NCBI GenBank assembly: GCA_019636335.1 | Contig: JAHBXR010000018.1 | Location: 82,874 to 146,873, forward strand | Origin: Pirellulales bacterium | Lineage (GTDB): Bacteria; Planctomycetota; Planctomycetia; Pirellulales; JAEUIK01 | Reading direction: 5' to 3' | DNA: 64,000 bases | In this document: piece by piece, positions 16,342 through 25,692 of the stretch | Layout: every line of letters starts with the position of its first letter | Numbering within the stretch: the stretch's first letter is position 1 | Notes under the pieces: model-generated | Told to the model about the DNA's origin: nothing | Seen by the model: the letters and a program-made list of their open reading frames with translations, nothing else | The model's database searches: none | Made by a program: the position numbers and the translations under genes

Positions 16342-17529
16342 TTAGCTTTCGTTGAGTAGTTGCCTTGTCTGCCGCGCGACGATCAGCTCTTCGTTCGTGG
16401 GAATCGTCCAGATCGCCGTACGGCTTTCGGCCGCGCTGATCTTCGCTTCTCCCCGCGCCGCTTGATTGGCCGCCAGGTCGAGTTCGAGGCCCAATTCACG
16501 CAAGTCGCGGCAGACCGCTTCGCGTACACGCGCGCCGTTCTCGCCGATGCCCCCGGTGAAGACGAGCACGTCGGCTCCGCCGAGTTCGACGAGCAAGGCC
16601 CCCAATTCACGTCGCGTCGCACCGATGAAGACATCCAGTGCGAGTTGTGCCTGCTGATTGCCCTGCGCGGCGGCCTCTTCCAGATCGCGCACGTCGCCGC
16701 TCGTGCCGCTGAGGCCGAGCAAGCCGCTCCGCTCGGCCAGCTCGTCGAGCAGTTCGTCGAGCGACTTGCCCGTGGCTTCCATCAATACCGGCAGGGAGAA
16801 CGCGTCGAAGTCTCCCACACGATTGTTGTGGGGCACACCCGACTGCGGGCTCATGCCCATCGAGGTGGCCACGCTCTGCCCGTTTCGTATCGCACAGAGC
16901 GAGCTCGAGCCACCGAGATGGCAGGAGATGATTCGCAGATCGTTGCGCCCCAACAACTCGGCCGTGCGCGTGGCGATGTAGCGATGGCTGGCGCCATGGA
17001 AGCCCCAGCGACGCACGTGATACTTCGTGGCCCACTCGTAAGGGACCGCGTAGTACTTGTTGTGCTCGGGCATCGTTTGGTGAAAGCCCGTCTCGAACGC
17101 CGCGATGAGTGGCATCTCGGGCAGGCGTTCGCGCAGGACTCGCATGGCCTTGGCATAGGGGGGATTGTGTGCCGGTGCGACCCGGGCCATGCGATCGAGC
17201 GCCGCGAGCACGCGCTCGTCCACCAACTGCACGCCACTGATATCGCCGCCGTGTACGGCCTTGAAGCCGATGGCGGCGACATCCTCGGCCCGCGCGAGGC
17301 ATCCTTGCTGCGGGTCGGTGAGCTGCGCGAGGCACTGACGCACCGCGACGGCATGGTCGGGCACGTGCATGGTCTCTTCGCGACGCACGCCGCCGATTTC
17401 GACGAACGTGCGGCTTTCTGGCGCACCGATGCGCTCGACGCCCCCCCGCGCCAGTTGCCGCTCGTCGCGCATGTCGAACAAGCGGTACTTGAAGCTGGTT
17501 GAGCCGAGATTGGCTACCAGGACGTACAT
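16342..17529 (-). CDS. ackA: Acetate/propionate-type acyl kinase of the BMC operon
   Basis: 395 residues from ATG 17529. The ASKHA-fold signatures are VLVANLGSTSFKYRLFD (N-terminus), GFKAVHGGD, AFETGFHQTMP, RRWGFHGASHRYIA, IISCHLGGSSSLCAI, GTSGDVRDLEEAA and FTGGIGENGARVRE. It transfers phosphate from an acyl phosphate (lactyl or acetyl phosphate) to ADP, recovering ATP after PduL. No encapsulation helix is seen, consistent with action outside the shell. The frame continues upstream through a dispersed repeat, but the family start is at 17529. Confidence 0.95.
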   Translation of the reverse strand: MYVLVANLGSTSFKYRLFDMRDERQLARGGVERIGAPESRTFVEIGGVRREETMHVPDHAVAVRQCLAQLTDPQQGCLARAEDVAAIGFKAVHGGDISGVQLVDERVLAALDRMARVAPAHNPPYAKAMRVLRERLPEMPLIAAFETGFHQTMPEHNKYYAVPYEWATKYHVRRWGFHGASHRYIATRTAELLGRNDLRIISCHLGGSSSLCAIRNGQSVATSMGMSPQSGVPHNNRVGDFDAFSLPVLMEATGKSLDELLDELAERSGLLGLSGTSGDVRDLEEAAAQGNQQAQLALDVFIGATRRELGALLVELGGADVLVFTGGIGENGARVREAVCRDLRELGLELDLAANQAARGEAKISAAESRTAIWTIPTNEELIVARQTRQLLNES

Positions 17530-17599
17530 GTGGTTGCGACTCCTGCGATCCTTCGGACAGATTTCCTCAGAAGCAATGAAGGGAATCCATTGCTCGAAG

Positions 17600-17683
17600 C
17601 GTGGCACTGCTGGCTTGCCCAGCAGTGGTTCTTCGATTTGCTTCAGCCTTTCCGACACTGCTGGGCGAGCCAGCAGTGCCACG
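17600..17683. repeat. GGCACTGCTGG inverted repeat pair
   Basis: Two hairpins in inverted orientation: GGCACTGCTGG-CTTG-CCCAGCAGTGG at 17602-17628 and CACTGCTGGGCGAGCC-AGCAGTGCC at 17656-17681, about 25 bp apart. The outer ends CGTGGCACTGCTGG and its complement are identical. It fills the gap between BMC-H2 and ackA. A decayed half copy (GACACTGCTGGG...GGCAGTGG) lies at 18032-18059, between the two BMC-H genes. Confidence 0.7.
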
Positions 17684-17714
17684 CACGCTTGGAGTTCTCC
17701 CCGTGATGGCCTGC

Positions 17715-17993
17715 TTACGACAGGAAGGCGGTGACGAGACCTTCGGCCGGACGGGGGATAATGTGGCTGGCCACGAGCTCGCCGACTTGCGTCGCCGCAT
17801 TCGCGCCGGCCTCGACCGCCGCACGCACGCTGCCGACGTCGCCGCGGACGATGGTCGTGCCGTAGGCGCCGCCGATCTGCACTTGCTTTACGATCTGCAC
17901 GTTGGCCGCCTTGGCCATGGCGTCGGTCGCCTCGATCAAGGCCACGAGGCCGCGTGTTTCAATCAATCCGATGGCGTCTTGCATGTTGAGCAC
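17715..17993 (-). CDS. BMC-H shell hexamer protein 2
   Basis: 92 residues, a single Pf00936-type domain: AIGLIETRGLVALIEATDAMAKAANVQI, TTIVRGDVGSVRAAVEAGANAA and the C-terminal SHIIPRPAEGL. Hexamers tile the shell facets and provide pores. The start may be GTG 17993 (GGAAAGG 4 nt upstream) or ATG 17984. About 108 nt separate it from the paralogue upstream; this gap carries a decayed repeat. Confidence 0.94.
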   Translation of the reverse strand: MLNMQDAIGLIETRGLVALIEATDAMAKAANVQIVKQVQIGGAYGTTIVRGDVGSVRAAVEAGANAATQVGELVASHIIPRPAEGLVTAFLS

Positions 17994-18101
17994 TATGCCT
18001 TTCCGTTGGTGATCTGTTCGATGCGTCTGTGTGACACTGCTGGGTTGTTTTGGCAGTGGGTTGTTCGCGAGGCGCTCTATTCATCGCGCCTAATACGAAT
18101 A

Positions 18102-18389
18102 CTAGTGGCCGATCTCGGGGAGGACGGTCTTCAGGTCGTCGTGCGGACGGGGAATGACCTGCACGCTGACCACTTCGCCGATACGACCCGCGGCGGCGGC
18201 GCCCGCGTCGGTAGCAGCCTTCACGGCGGCCACATCCCCCGTGACGAACGCCGTCACCAGGCCGCTGCCGATCTTCTGCCAGCCCAGGAACTGGACGTTG
18301 GCCGCCTTCATCATTGCGTCGCTCGCCTCGATCAGGGTCACGAAACCCTTGGTCTCGATCATGCCGAGCGCTTCCATTGCCTTAGCCAT
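18102..18389 (-). CDS. BMC-H shell hexamer protein 1
   Basis: 95 residues: [54 protein letters not shown] and [13 protein letters not shown], the canonical BMC-H fold. The pore loop region (WQKIGSGLV) differs from that of its neighbour (VQIGGAYGTT), so the two hexamers likely have different pores. It follows pduL by 40 nt. No BMC-T (trimer) gene exists in the operon; PVM shells are described with only H and P types. Confidence 0.95.
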   Translation of the reverse strand: MAKAMEALGMIETKGFVTLIEASDAMMKAANVQFLGWQKIGSGLVTAFVTGDVAAVKAATDAGAAAAGRIGEVVSVQVIPRPHDDLKTVLPEIGH

Positions 18390-18429
18390 GTAAGTCGTCT
18401 CCAGGAATCAAGGAACAAAAACGTACGGT

Positions 18430-19122
18430 CTAGTGCGCACAGGCGCACGGTTTCGGTTTCTTCACCAGCTCGACGCGGGTGGCGTGGTCGAGATCGACCG
18501 CGTTCCCTTCGTCGGTGTCGATGTGGACTTCGAGCTTGCTCGTCGCGTCGGCCCGCACGAGCAGGTCCTCGAGCACGGTCGAGCAGCTCGACTCGATCCG
18601 CAGGTTGATGCGGTCGCCATTCTTCACGCCGTAAAAGGCGGCGTGATCGTGGTGCATGTGGACGTGCCGCTCGGCGCGGATCACGCCTGCTTTCAATTCG
18701 ACGACGCCGTGCGGTCCGACGAGGACGCAACCGGGCGTGTCCGCGATATTGCCACTGGCACGCACCGGCACATCGATGCCGAGCGAGATGGCATCGGTGA
18801 AGGCGAGCTCGACCTGGCTCTTCGGCCGCGTGGGACCGAGCACGCGCACCGAGGGGAGCATGCGCTTGCGCGGGCCGACGATCATGACCGTCTCTTCCGC
18901 CGCGTAGAAGCCATCTTGATAGAGGGGCTTAGCGGGCGTGAGCTTGCGCCCGGGGCCGAAGAGGGTCTCGACGTGCTCATCGGTCAGATGCACGTGCCGC
19001 GCCGAGATGCTGACGACCAGTTCTGGCATGCCGCTGGCGCGGCCGCCAAATTGGCGCGAGACGATTTCGCGGACGATCCGTTCGACGGTGGCTCGATCGA
19101 GCGATGATGTGTTGGCAATCAT
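18430..19122 (-). CDS. pduL: PduL-type phosphotransacylase with N-terminal encapsulation peptide
   Basis: 230 residues. Residues 9-26 ([18 protein letters not shown]) form an amphipathic encapsulation helix. Then two PduL beta-barrel halves follow with zinc-binding His: His43 and His45 in [11 protein letters not shown], and His153, His155 and His157 in [11 protein letters not shown]. The enzyme converts acyl-CoA and phosphate to acyl phosphate and CoA, regenerating CoA inside the compartment for the aldehyde dehydrogenase. The C-terminus is a Cys/His-bearing tail (PKPCACAH). It is the first enzyme gene of the operon after the DeoR gene. Confidence 0.95.
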   Translation of the reverse strand: MIANTSSLDRATVERIVREIVSRQFGGRASGMPELVVSISARHVHLTDEHVETLFGPGRKLTPAKPLYQDGFYAAEETVMIVGPRKRMLPSVRVLGPTRPKSQVELAFTDAISLGIDVPVRASGNIADTPGCVLVGPHGVVELKAGVIRAERHVHMHHDHAAFYGVKNGDRINLRIESSCSTVLEDLLVRADATSKLEVHIDTDEGNAVDLDHATRVELVKKPKPCACAH

Positions 19123-19145
19123 GCGTGTTGTTCGCGTGTATGGAA

Positions 19146-19182
19146 CATGCCGACGCAGCTAGCGCCGTGAGGGCATGGCACC
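19146..19182. repeat. CAGCTAGCGC / GGCATGGCAC dispersed repeat, copy 2
   Basis: CATGCCGACGCAGCTAGCGC then GTGAGGGCATGGCAC, differing from the copy at 11033-11069 at only a few positions and in the same orientation. It occupies the 75-nt gap between the DeoR stop codon and the pduL start. Confidence 0.6.
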
Positions 19183-19197
19183 CGTTGGATTTCCCGT

Positions 19198-19974
19198 TTA
19201 TCCGTTGTCTGTCTGGCCGGCGAGGGAGAGTTTCACTCCGGCCGCGATGAGGCGGCTGCGCCAGTCTTCGGTGATCTCGGTGTCGACGACGAGTCGATCG
19301 ACGGCGCCGAGCTCGGCGAGATGGGCCAGGCTTTGCTTCCCGAATTTCGAACTGTCGGTCACGACGATGACTTCATCCGCGGCGTTCATCATGGCGCGTT
19401 CGGTCTCGACCAGCAGCAGGTTGCTGTTGAAGTAACCCCGCTCGGTGATGCCTCCCACGCTGAGCACGGTGCGCCGCACGCGGATCTCGGCGAGCATCTG
19501 GTTGGCATACGGTCCCAGCGACACGCCCGTGCGGGGATAGACGTAGCCCCCCAGCAACACGAGATCGGCGCTCGGATCGGCGGCAAACAGGTTCGCCACG
19601 GGCAGCGAGTTGGTCACCACCTGTAGCGAGCGTCCGACGAGCAGTCGGGCCACCTCGTAGGTGGTCGATCCGCCGTCGAGCAGCACGGTGTCGCCACTTT
19701 CGATGAGGGCTACCGCCCGCTCGGCGATGGCCCGTTTTTTGTCCCACTGCGCCGGCTGGCGTTCCTCGAAGTGAGGAAACTTCGGGGCATGACCGGCATA
19801 GAAGACGCCGCCGTGCGTGCGCCGCGCGGCGCCGGCCTCTTCGAGGTAGTCGAGATCGCGGCGGATCGTCGATTCGGAGACGGCCAGCTCCTCGACCAGC
19901 TCCGGCAGCGAGGCAAAGCCGCGCGTGCGGACCAGCTCGAGCAGACGATGGCGACGTTCCTCGGCTAGGACCAT
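19198..19974 (-). CDS. DeoR-family transcriptional regulator of the BMC operon
   Basis: 258 residues. Residues 1-56 hold the DeoR winged helix (EERRHRLLELVRTRGFASLPELVEELAVSESTIRRDLDYLE). The rest is the DeoRC sugar-phosphate sensor of the isomerase fold (GDTVLLDGGSTTYEVARLL, VVTNSLPVANLF, GGYVYPRTG, VVTDSSKFGKQSLAHLAEL). Such proteins repress sugar catabolic operons and release DNA on binding a phosphorylated sugar, here plausibly fuculose- or rhamnulose-phosphate. It is the first gene of the leftward BMC cluster, and palindromes that could be its operator lie just upstream. Confidence 0.92.
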   Translation of the reverse strand: MVLAEERRHRLLELVRTRGFASLPELVEELAVSESTIRRDLDYLEEAGAARRTHGGVFYAGHAPKFPHFEERQPAQWDKKRAIAERAVALIESGDTVLLDGGSTTYEVARLLVGRSLQVVTNSLPVANLFAADPSADLVLLGGYVYPRTGVSLGPYANQMLAEIRVRRTVLSVGGITERGYFNSNLLLVETERAMMNAADEVIVVTDSSKFGKQSLAHLAELGAVDRLVVDTEITEDWRSRLIAAGVKLSLAGQTDNG

Positions 19975-20029
19975 GCTTCGTATCCTGGAGAACCGAACTT
20001 GGCTCCTTGCGATCGATTATCCAGGAGTT

Positions 20030-20069
20030 TTGATTTGAAATCAATCAGTTTAGTGAATGAATTCAATCA
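20030..20069. promoter_or_regulatory. AT-rich palindromes, candidate DeoR operator
   Basis: TTGATTTGAAATCAA (20030-20044) is a 15-bp palindrome around a central G. TGAATTCA (20058-20065) is a second, followed by CAATCAAG. They lie 55-95 nt upstream of the DeoR start in a local AT-rich island, and TTGAT-like half sites continue to 20100. DeoR regulators commonly bind such repeated half sites. It could also serve the divergent gene at 20240. Confidence 0.5.
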
Positions 20070-20239
20070 AGTTCGCGCTTTAATTTGGACGATAATTGAT
20101 CGAATCGCCTCACCTGGCGAACCAGCGATTGAGTTCTAAGTTGTTGTTTTGTATTGTGTTGTGGGTTGATGGATGGGCTCGTGTTGGTTCGCCGAGGCCT
20201 CTAGCAGGCGGCGACGGATTTTGGATGAGGATGACGGGA

Positions 20240-20737
20240 ATGTCGGACGTGCTGCAGCTTATTCACCGGCTCGAAGGGCGGCCGGAGCTGCAGCCTCTCC
20301 CCGGAGTGACGATCCGCCACTACGCCGGGCCGGCCGACGTCGAGGCGTGGCTCGACGTGCGTCATGCGGCCTTTGCGCGGCAGCAAGTAGGGGTACGTCG
20401 CTGGACGTCGCGAGATTTTGAGGTCGAGATTCTCGCGAAGCCGTGGTGGCGGCCCGAGCGAATGTGGATCGCCGAGGTGGAACAATTGCCCGGCGTCCGT
20501 CAGGCAATCGGCACGGTGACGATGGCCCTACGCACCGGCCAGGCGAGCGAAGTGCCGGTCGTGCATTGGCTGGCCGTGCGACCGATCTGGCGACGACGTG
20601 GAATCGCGCAGCATTTGATGTCGCTGCTGGAACAGGCCGCATGGGACGCCGGCTATCGCGAAGTGCGTCTCGAGACGCACCAGGCCTGGTCCGAAGCGGT
20701 CGCGCTCTATCGCTCGCTGGGATATGTCGAGGTTTGA
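20240..20737 (+). CDS. GNAT-family N-acetyltransferase
   Basis: 165 residues from ATG 20240, with GAGG about 9 nt upstream. The C-terminal half has the acetyl-CoA-binding core: VVHWLAVRPIWRRRGIAQHLMSLLEQAAWDAGYREVRLETHQAWSEAVALYRSLGYVEV, that is, the V(R)PxxRRRGIA pyrophosphate loop and the terminal ALYRSLGY. The N-terminal half (WLDVRHAAFARQQVGVRRWTSRDF) probably binds the acceptor, which is unknown. It diverges from the DeoR gene and converges with purN. Confidence 0.85.
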   Translation: MSDVLQLIHRLEGRPELQPLPGVTIRHYAGPADVEAWLDVRHAAFARQQVGVRRWTSRDFEVEILAKPWWRPERMWIAEVEQLPGVRQAIGTVTMALRTGQASEVPVVHWLAVRPIWRRRGIAQHLMSLLEQAAWDAGYREVRLETHQAWSEAVALYRSLGYVEV

Positions 20738-20752
20738 GCCCTTTAAGCTCCG

Positions 20753-21397
20753 CTACTCGGGCGCGACATGCACGACGCGGCCGTCGATGCGTAAACGGCC
20801 AGCGGCAAAGAGCTGCAGTGCCGCGGGATACGCCTCGCACTCGGCGGCGAAGACGCGGGCAGCAAGGTCGTCGGGCGTGTCTCCCGCTTCGACCGGCACG
20901 GTACGCTGTAGAACGATCGGCCCGTGGTCGTATTGGTTGTCGACGAAGTGAACGGTGCAGCCGCTCACCTTGGCGCCGTACTCGAGCACCGCTTCGTGGA
21001 CGTGATGTCCGTAAAAACCCTTGCCGCAAAACGCGGGGATGAGCGAAGGGTGAATGTTCATGACGCGGCCGGCGAAATCGTCGGGAATCGGCACGAGCTT
21101 CAAGTAGCCACCCATCGCCACCAGATCGACGCCCGCCTTGCGGATTGGGTCGAAGTTCGCGCGACTGAAGTCGGCCAGATCGCGGTATTCGCTGCGCTCG
21201 ATGATCTCGACCGGAATGCCGGCTCGCAGGGCGATGTCGATCCCACGCGCGGCGGGGTTGCTGGTGATGACGAGGCGCACCTCGGCGTCGAGCGCGCATT
21301 CGTCGATCTTGGCGAGCAGATTGGCCAGCGTCGTGCCGCCGCCCGAGATGAGGACGGCCAAGCGCAGTGGTGAATAGGTGTTCGCCGTGCCGCTCAT
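20753..21397 (-). CDS. purN: Phosphoribosylglycinamide formyltransferase
   Basis: 214 residues from ATG 21397 (AGGAG 10 nt upstream). PurN transfers a formyl group from 10-formyl-THF to GAR in purine synthesis. Visible are the phosphate loop SGGGTTLANLL, the catalytic segment RVMNIHPSLIPAFCGKGFYG (Asn and His) and VHFVDNQYDHGPIV with the catalytic Asp. GGGTTLANL differs from the more usual GNGSNLQAL. It stands alone, not in a purine operon. Confidence 0.95.
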   Translation of the reverse strand: MSGTANTYSPLRLAVLISGGGTTLANLLAKIDECALDAEVRLVITSNPAARGIDIALRAGIPVEIIERSEYRDLADFSRANFDPIRKAGVDLVAMGGYLKLVPIPDDFAGRVMNIHPSLIPAFCGKGFYGHHVHEAVLEYGAKVSGCTVHFVDNQYDHGPIVLQRTVPVEAGDTPDDLAARVFAAECEAYPAALQLFAAGRLRIDGRVVHVAPE

Positions 21398-21427
21398 GGC
21401 TGCGCGCTCCTGGCACAGTCCAGTGCA

Positions 21428-21486
21428 AAGTGGCACAGGCTGCTAGTCTGTGCTGGGATTGCACAGGCTAGCAGCCTGTGCCACTT
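21428..21486. repeat. 59-bp GTGGCACAGGC inverted repeat
   Basis: Arms of 26 bp (21428-21453 and 21461-21486) match at all but one position around a 7-nt loop. The core AAGTGGCACAGGCTGCTAG relates to the hairpin at 1869-1892. It lies between the ileS stop and the purN start and could end ileS transcription. Confidence 0.75.
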
Positions 21487-21511
21487 GCTTGATGGTAAAT
21501 GTATCCAATGG

Positions 21512-24500
21512 CTAGCCATTCGCGGCCACCTTCACATACAGGTGCAACGTCGCGCCGTCGAGCTTTGCTTCGACCGGATCGACGCCCGGTAGGGCCTCGT
21601 GCGTCAGTTCGAGGGCTAGCGTCTCGGTTCGAATATAGTCGCCATGCGCGCTCATTGCGGCGTGAACTTCGGTGCTGTCGGTCACGACGCCCACGGCGAT
21701 GCGGTCGGTGTAGGCACAACTGAGATCCTTGCGGCGGCCTTGGATCAGGTGGACGAGCTCGCGGGCACGACCTTCGGCCAATAGTTCATCGGTCAGCTCG
21801 GCAGCCAGCACGACGACCGCCTCGGGGCCATGCGCCGCGGCCCAGCCGGGCTTGGCCTGTAGGCGGATCTGCAGGTCGTCGCGATCGAGCGCAAGCTCGC
21901 CGTCGGGCAGGGCAAGCTTCACCACACCGCTCGATTCCAGCTCGCGCAGCAACGCCGCCGCGTCGGCCTGGGCGAGCGTCGACTTGAGCGCCGGCAATCG
22001 CTTGCCCAACTTGGGGCCGAGCTTCTTCAGGTCGGGCAGCACCGTGTATTCGATATACTCATCGGCCGCGCGGGTGAATTCCACTTGGTGGACGTTCAAC
22101 TCCTCGCGAATCAGTGGGGCGTGCTGCTCGAGCCAGGCCTGATGCGACGGTTCGGCCAGGATGATCTCCACTTTCGAGAGGGGTTGTCGCACCTTGAGCT
22201 TCGCTCCCATGCGGGCACTGCGTCCGAGCGAAACGATTTCGCGCACCAGGTGCATCTCGGCCGAGAGCTTGGCGTCGATCGCCTCTTCGCGCGCCGCGGG
22301 AAAGTTGCAGAGGTGTACGCTTTCGACCGCACGCTGGTGGAACGGCGCCACCACCAGGTTTTGCCATAGCGACTCGGCCAGGAACGGGACGAAGGACGCG
22401 ATCAGCTTCGACGTCGTGACGAGACACTCGTACAGCGTCCAGTAGGCGTCAGTCTTGTCGGGCCCGGCATCATTGCTCCAAAAGCGGTCGCGGCTGCGGC
22501 GGACGTACCAGTTCGACAGGGCATCGACGAACTCGGTGATCTGTCCGCAGGCGGCGTAGTTGTCGTAGGCGTCCATCCGCTCGGTAACGAATTGCGTCGT
22601 GCGATGCAACTCGCCCAGCAGCCAGCGATCGAGCTCGCCTCGTTCGGCGATGGGGCGATATCCGTCTGCCCGCGCGAGCACGGCATCGTCGAGCTGGCCC
22701 GCCTCGCCGCGCAGCCGCGCGGCGGGGTCGAAGCCGTCGATGTTGGCGTAGATGACAAAGAAGCTGTAGACGTTCCACAGTCGCAGTAGAAATTCCGGGA
22801 TGCTTTCCTTGATCGCCTGCTCGCTGTAGCGGATCGACGTCCAGGGGGGCTGATTGGCGAAGAAGTACCAGCGCAAGGCGTCGGCGCCGTAGCGATCGAA
22901 GATCTCGTTCGGCTCGCGATAGTTCCGCTTGCTTTTGGACATCTTCTGCCCGTCTTCGCCCAGCATGAGCCCGAGAACGATGCAATTGCGGAAGGGGTGC
23001 GGATAATCGACTGGCTTACAAGCCGGCACGTTCTTCTTCGCTTCATCGCCGAATAAGAGCGTGCTGATGGCCAACTGGCTGTAGAACCAGCCACGTGTCT
23101 GGTCGATCGCCTCGCTGATGAAATCGGCGGGAAACTGTTCCGCGAATCTCTCCGCGCCTTGATGGGGATAACCCCACTGGGCGAAGGGCATCGCGCCGCT
23201 GTCGAACCAGCAGTCGATGACCTCGGTCACGCGGCGCATCCGTTTGCCCGGCGCGCGCGGCGAATCGTACGTTACGGCGTCGATGTAGGGCTTGTGAACG
23301 CGCAGGTGATCGGAGAGCTGCGGATTCGCCTTCTTCGCCGCTTCCCAGACATCCGTGCCGGCGATGCCTGGCTTGGCGAGCAGCTCGTCGTAGCTGGCGA
23401 TGGCCTCCATGTGCCCTGTCGCTTCGCAGACCCAGATCGGCAGCGGCGTGCCCCAGTAGCGTTCGCGCGAGATGGCCCAATCGACGTTCGTCTCGAGGAA
23501 ATTGCCGAAGCGGCCGTCGCGGATGTGCTCGGGCAGCCAGTTGATGCGGCTGTTGTTGGCCAGCATCCGGTCCTTGAATTCGGTCGTGCGGATGAACCAG
23601 CTTTTGCGCGGATATTGGATGAGCGGATCTTCATCGCTCCGCCAGCAAAAGGGATAGTCGTGGAGGTATTGCTCCAGATGGAACAGCAACTCGCGGCGTC
23701 GCAACTCGCGCGAGATGTCCTTGTCGGCCTCTTTCACCCAGCGGCCTTTCCAGTCGGGCGCTTCGTCCGTGAAGCGACCATCGGGACCGACGGCGCAGAT
23801 CAGTTCGGGGCCTTCGCCGGGAGCGAACCGGGCTTGCTCGCTCGTGAGCAGCTCGAAGTCGACCTCGCCGAAGGCGGGCGCTTGATGCACCACGCCCGTG
23901 CCACTGTCGACGGTGACGAAGTCGGCCGCGACGACGCGCCAAGCCACCTGCTGCGATCCCCCGGCCATCAGTCCGCCGCGGCGCGCGCCAAGCGTCTGGT
24001 AGTAGTAATCGAAGGGGGGCTGGTAACGCAGGCCGATGAGATCGGCGCCGCGCAGCGTGCGTTCGACGGTGAATTCCTTCCCCACCTTGGCGGCGATGGT
24101 CTCGACCAGCGCGGCGGCGAGGATCAAACGCCGCTGCTCTTCGGCCACACGAACCACGGCGTAGTCCAGTTCGGGATGGACCGCGGCGAATTGATTGCTG
24201 GGGAGCGTCCAGGGAGTGGTCGTCCAGACGAGCAGGTCGGTATCGGCGAGTTCCCGCGGCGCGTCGACGAGCGGGAATCGCACGTAGACGCTCGGATCGG
24301 CCACTTCGCGGTAGCCTTGTCCGACTTCGCCCGACGAGAGGGCGGTGCCCCCTTGGGCCCACCACCAGACGATCTTGTGTCCCTGGTAGAGCAGTCCGCG
24401 GTTGAACAGGTTGGCCAGCGCCCACCAGACGCTTTCGATGAAGCTCTGGTGGTAGGTGACGTAGGCCTCGTCGAGGCGGATCCAGAAGCCGATGCGTTCG

Positions 24501-24928
24501 GTGAGCCGTTCCCACTGCTGCGTGTAGCGAAAGACGCTCTCGATGCAGCGATGGATGAAGGGCTCGATGCCGTAGGCCTCGATCTCTTCTTTCGAGTGGA
24601 TGCCGAGCTCTTTGCTGACTTCGACCTCGACCGGCAGGCCGTGCGTGTCCCAGCCCGCTTTGCGTTCGCAAAGGTAGCCCCGCATGGTGCGGTAGCGCGG
24701 GAAGAGATCCTTGATGGCCCGCGTCAGGCAATGTCCCGGGTGGGGCAGGCCGTTGGCGGTCGGAGGGCCCTCATAAAAAACGAAGCGGGGAGCGTTCTCG
24801 CTCTTGCGCGCGGCGAGCGACTTGTCGTAGATTTTCCGCTCGTTCCAGAGCCGAATCAGGCCCAACTCCATTTCCGGAAAGTTCGGACTGCCTTTGGGTT
24901 CGGGAAAAACAGGGCGTTCGGCTGGCAT
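21512..24928 (-). CDS. ileS: Isoleucyl-tRNA synthetase, eukaryote-like (type 2)
   Basis: 1138 residues from ATG 24928. It charges tRNA-Ile. The HIGH region is [26 protein letters not shown] near residue 62 and the KMSKS loop is [11 protein letters not shown] near residue 663. Between them lies the CP1 editing domain ([35 protein letters not shown]). The C-terminus has no zinc-finger CxxC pair of bacterial type 1 enzymes but the longer domain of type 2, which is typical of eukaryotes, archaea and some bacteria and usually tolerant of mupirocin. An in-frame TTG at 24937 is a less likely start. Confidence 0.96.
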   Translation of the reverse strand: MPAERPVFPEPKGSPNFPEMELGLIRLWNERKIYDKSLAARKSENAPRFVFYEGPPTANGLPHPGHCLTRAIKDLFPRYRTMRGYLCERKAGWDTHGLPVEVEVSKELGIHSKEEIEAYGIEPFIHRCIESVFRYTQQWERLTERIGFWIRLDEAYVTYHQSFIESVWWALANLFNRGLLYQGHKIVWWWAQGGTALSSGEVGQGYREVADPSVYVRFPLVDAPRELADTDLLVWTTTPWTLPSNQFAAVHPELDYAVVRVAEEQRRLILAAALVETIAAKVGKEFTVERTLRGADLIGLRYQPPFDYYYQTLGARRGGLMAGGSQQVAWRVVAADFVTVDSGTGVVHQAPAFGEVDFELLTSEQARFAPGEGPELICAVGPDGRFTDEAPDWKGRWVKEADKDISRELRRRELLFHLEQYLHDYPFCWRSDEDPLIQYPRKSWFIRTTEFKDRMLANNSRINWLPEHIRDGRFGNFLETNVDWAISRERYWGTPLPIWVCEATGHMEAIASYDELLAKPGIAGTDVWEAAKKANPQLSDHLRVHKPYIDAVTYDSPRAPGKRMRRVTEVIDCWFDSGAMPFAQWGYPHQGAERFAEQFPADFISEAIDQTRGWFYSQLAISTLLFGDEAKKNVPACKPVDYPHPFRNCIVLGLMLGEDGQKMSKSKRNYREPNEIFDRYGADALRWYFFANQPPWTSIRYSEQAIKESIPEFLLRLWNVYSFFVIYANIDGFDPAARLRGEAGQLDDAVLARADGYRPIAERGELDRWLLGELHRTTQFVTERMDAYDNYAACGQITEFVDALSNWYVRRSRDRFWSNDAGPDKTDAYWTLYECLVTTSKLIASFVPFLAESLWQNLVVAPFHQRAVESVHLCNFPAAREEAIDAKLSAEMHLVREIVSLGRSARMGAKLKVRQPLSKVEIILAEPSHQAWLEQHAPLIREELNVHQVEFTRAADEYIEYTVLPDLKKLGPKLGKRLPALKSTLAQADAAALLRELESSGVVKLALPDGELALDRDDLQIRLQAKPGWAAAHGPEAVVVLAAELTDELLAEGRARELVHLIQGRRKDLSCAYTDRIAVGVVTDSTEVHAAMSAHGDYIRTETLALELTHEALPGVDPVEAKLDGATLHLYVKVAANG

Positions 24929-25084
24929 GGGCGGCAATAGTTCGTGGTGGCACGAAGTCTGGGTGCAGGTGGCAGAGCAGTGCGTGGGCGCTCAATCAGA
25001 TAGGACACCGCCAACGCGAAAAGGGAGAGTAGACCACGCGCGGCATGATTGTTCAATCGCGGCGACGGGCCAGCGTCGCTCGCT

Positions 25085-25687
25085 TTACTCGGGCTCGAGA
25101 TGCGCTCGATGGAGCGCGATGAGGGGAGCGAGATCACCAGCGTCGGCAGCGCGGCAGGCAGCGAGGTATTCGTCGCGAATCGGGCTCGTGCCGGTCGAGA
25201 AGCCGGTCTCGGGCCAGATGACGATCGCGTGCCGATGCTGTGCTAGCCAGATATTGGCCAGCAGGCGCGCCCAGCGCCCGTTGCCATTCGCGAAAGGATG
25301 AATGGCCACGGCGCGATAGTGCAGCGTGGCGGACTGCACTACGACCTCGAAGGGCGGTTGCTTCCGCCAGTAGGCAAGATCGCTCGCCAGGTCGAGCAGG
25401 CTTGGACCGACTTGCTGCCAGACGCTGCCTAGATTCAGGTTTTCTGTGCGTGTCTGTCCGGCCCACTGCCACACTTCGCCGAACATCTCGCCGTGCAATC
25501 CGAGCATCCACTCGAAGGTGAACGGAGCCAGCCGACGATTCGGGCGGCTCGAAAGGTAACGCACGATCGGCCGCCGTATGTTGGCGAATTCTCGCCGCGC
25601 GAGCTCCGCACGCGTGCGGATCGATCGGTCGCGCAGGTGGCTAACGTCGATCGGCGTCTCGCCCGGTATCGGCGCGAAGTCGGACAT
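25085..25687 (-). CDS. Fic-domain protein, mobile mystery protein B type
   Basis: 200 residues from ATG 25687; a GTG at 25696 overlaps the upstream stop by 4 nt (GTGA) and may be the true coupled start. The Fic core is AIHPFANGNGRWARLLAN, matching HPFxxGNGRxxR with the catalytic His and the phosphate-binding loop. WQWAGQTRTENLNLG and the ending RAADAGDLAPLIALHR match the mobile mystery B family. Fic proteins usually transfer AMP to target proteins. No inhibitory (S/T)xxxE(G/N) helix is obvious within the protein. It pairs with the HTH gene upstream, a toxin-antitoxin-like arrangement. Confidence 0.85.
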   Translation of the reverse strand: MSDFAPIPGETPIDVSHLRDRSIRTRAELARREFANIRRPIVRYLSSRPNRRLAPFTFEWMLGLHGEMFGEVWQWAGQTRTENLNLGSVWQQVGPSLLDLASDLAYWRKQPPFEVVVQSATLHYRAVAIHPFANGNGRWARLLANIWLAQHRHAIVIWPETGFSTGTSPIRDEYLAACRAADAGDLAPLIALHRAHLEPE

Positions 25688-25692
25688 CGAGA

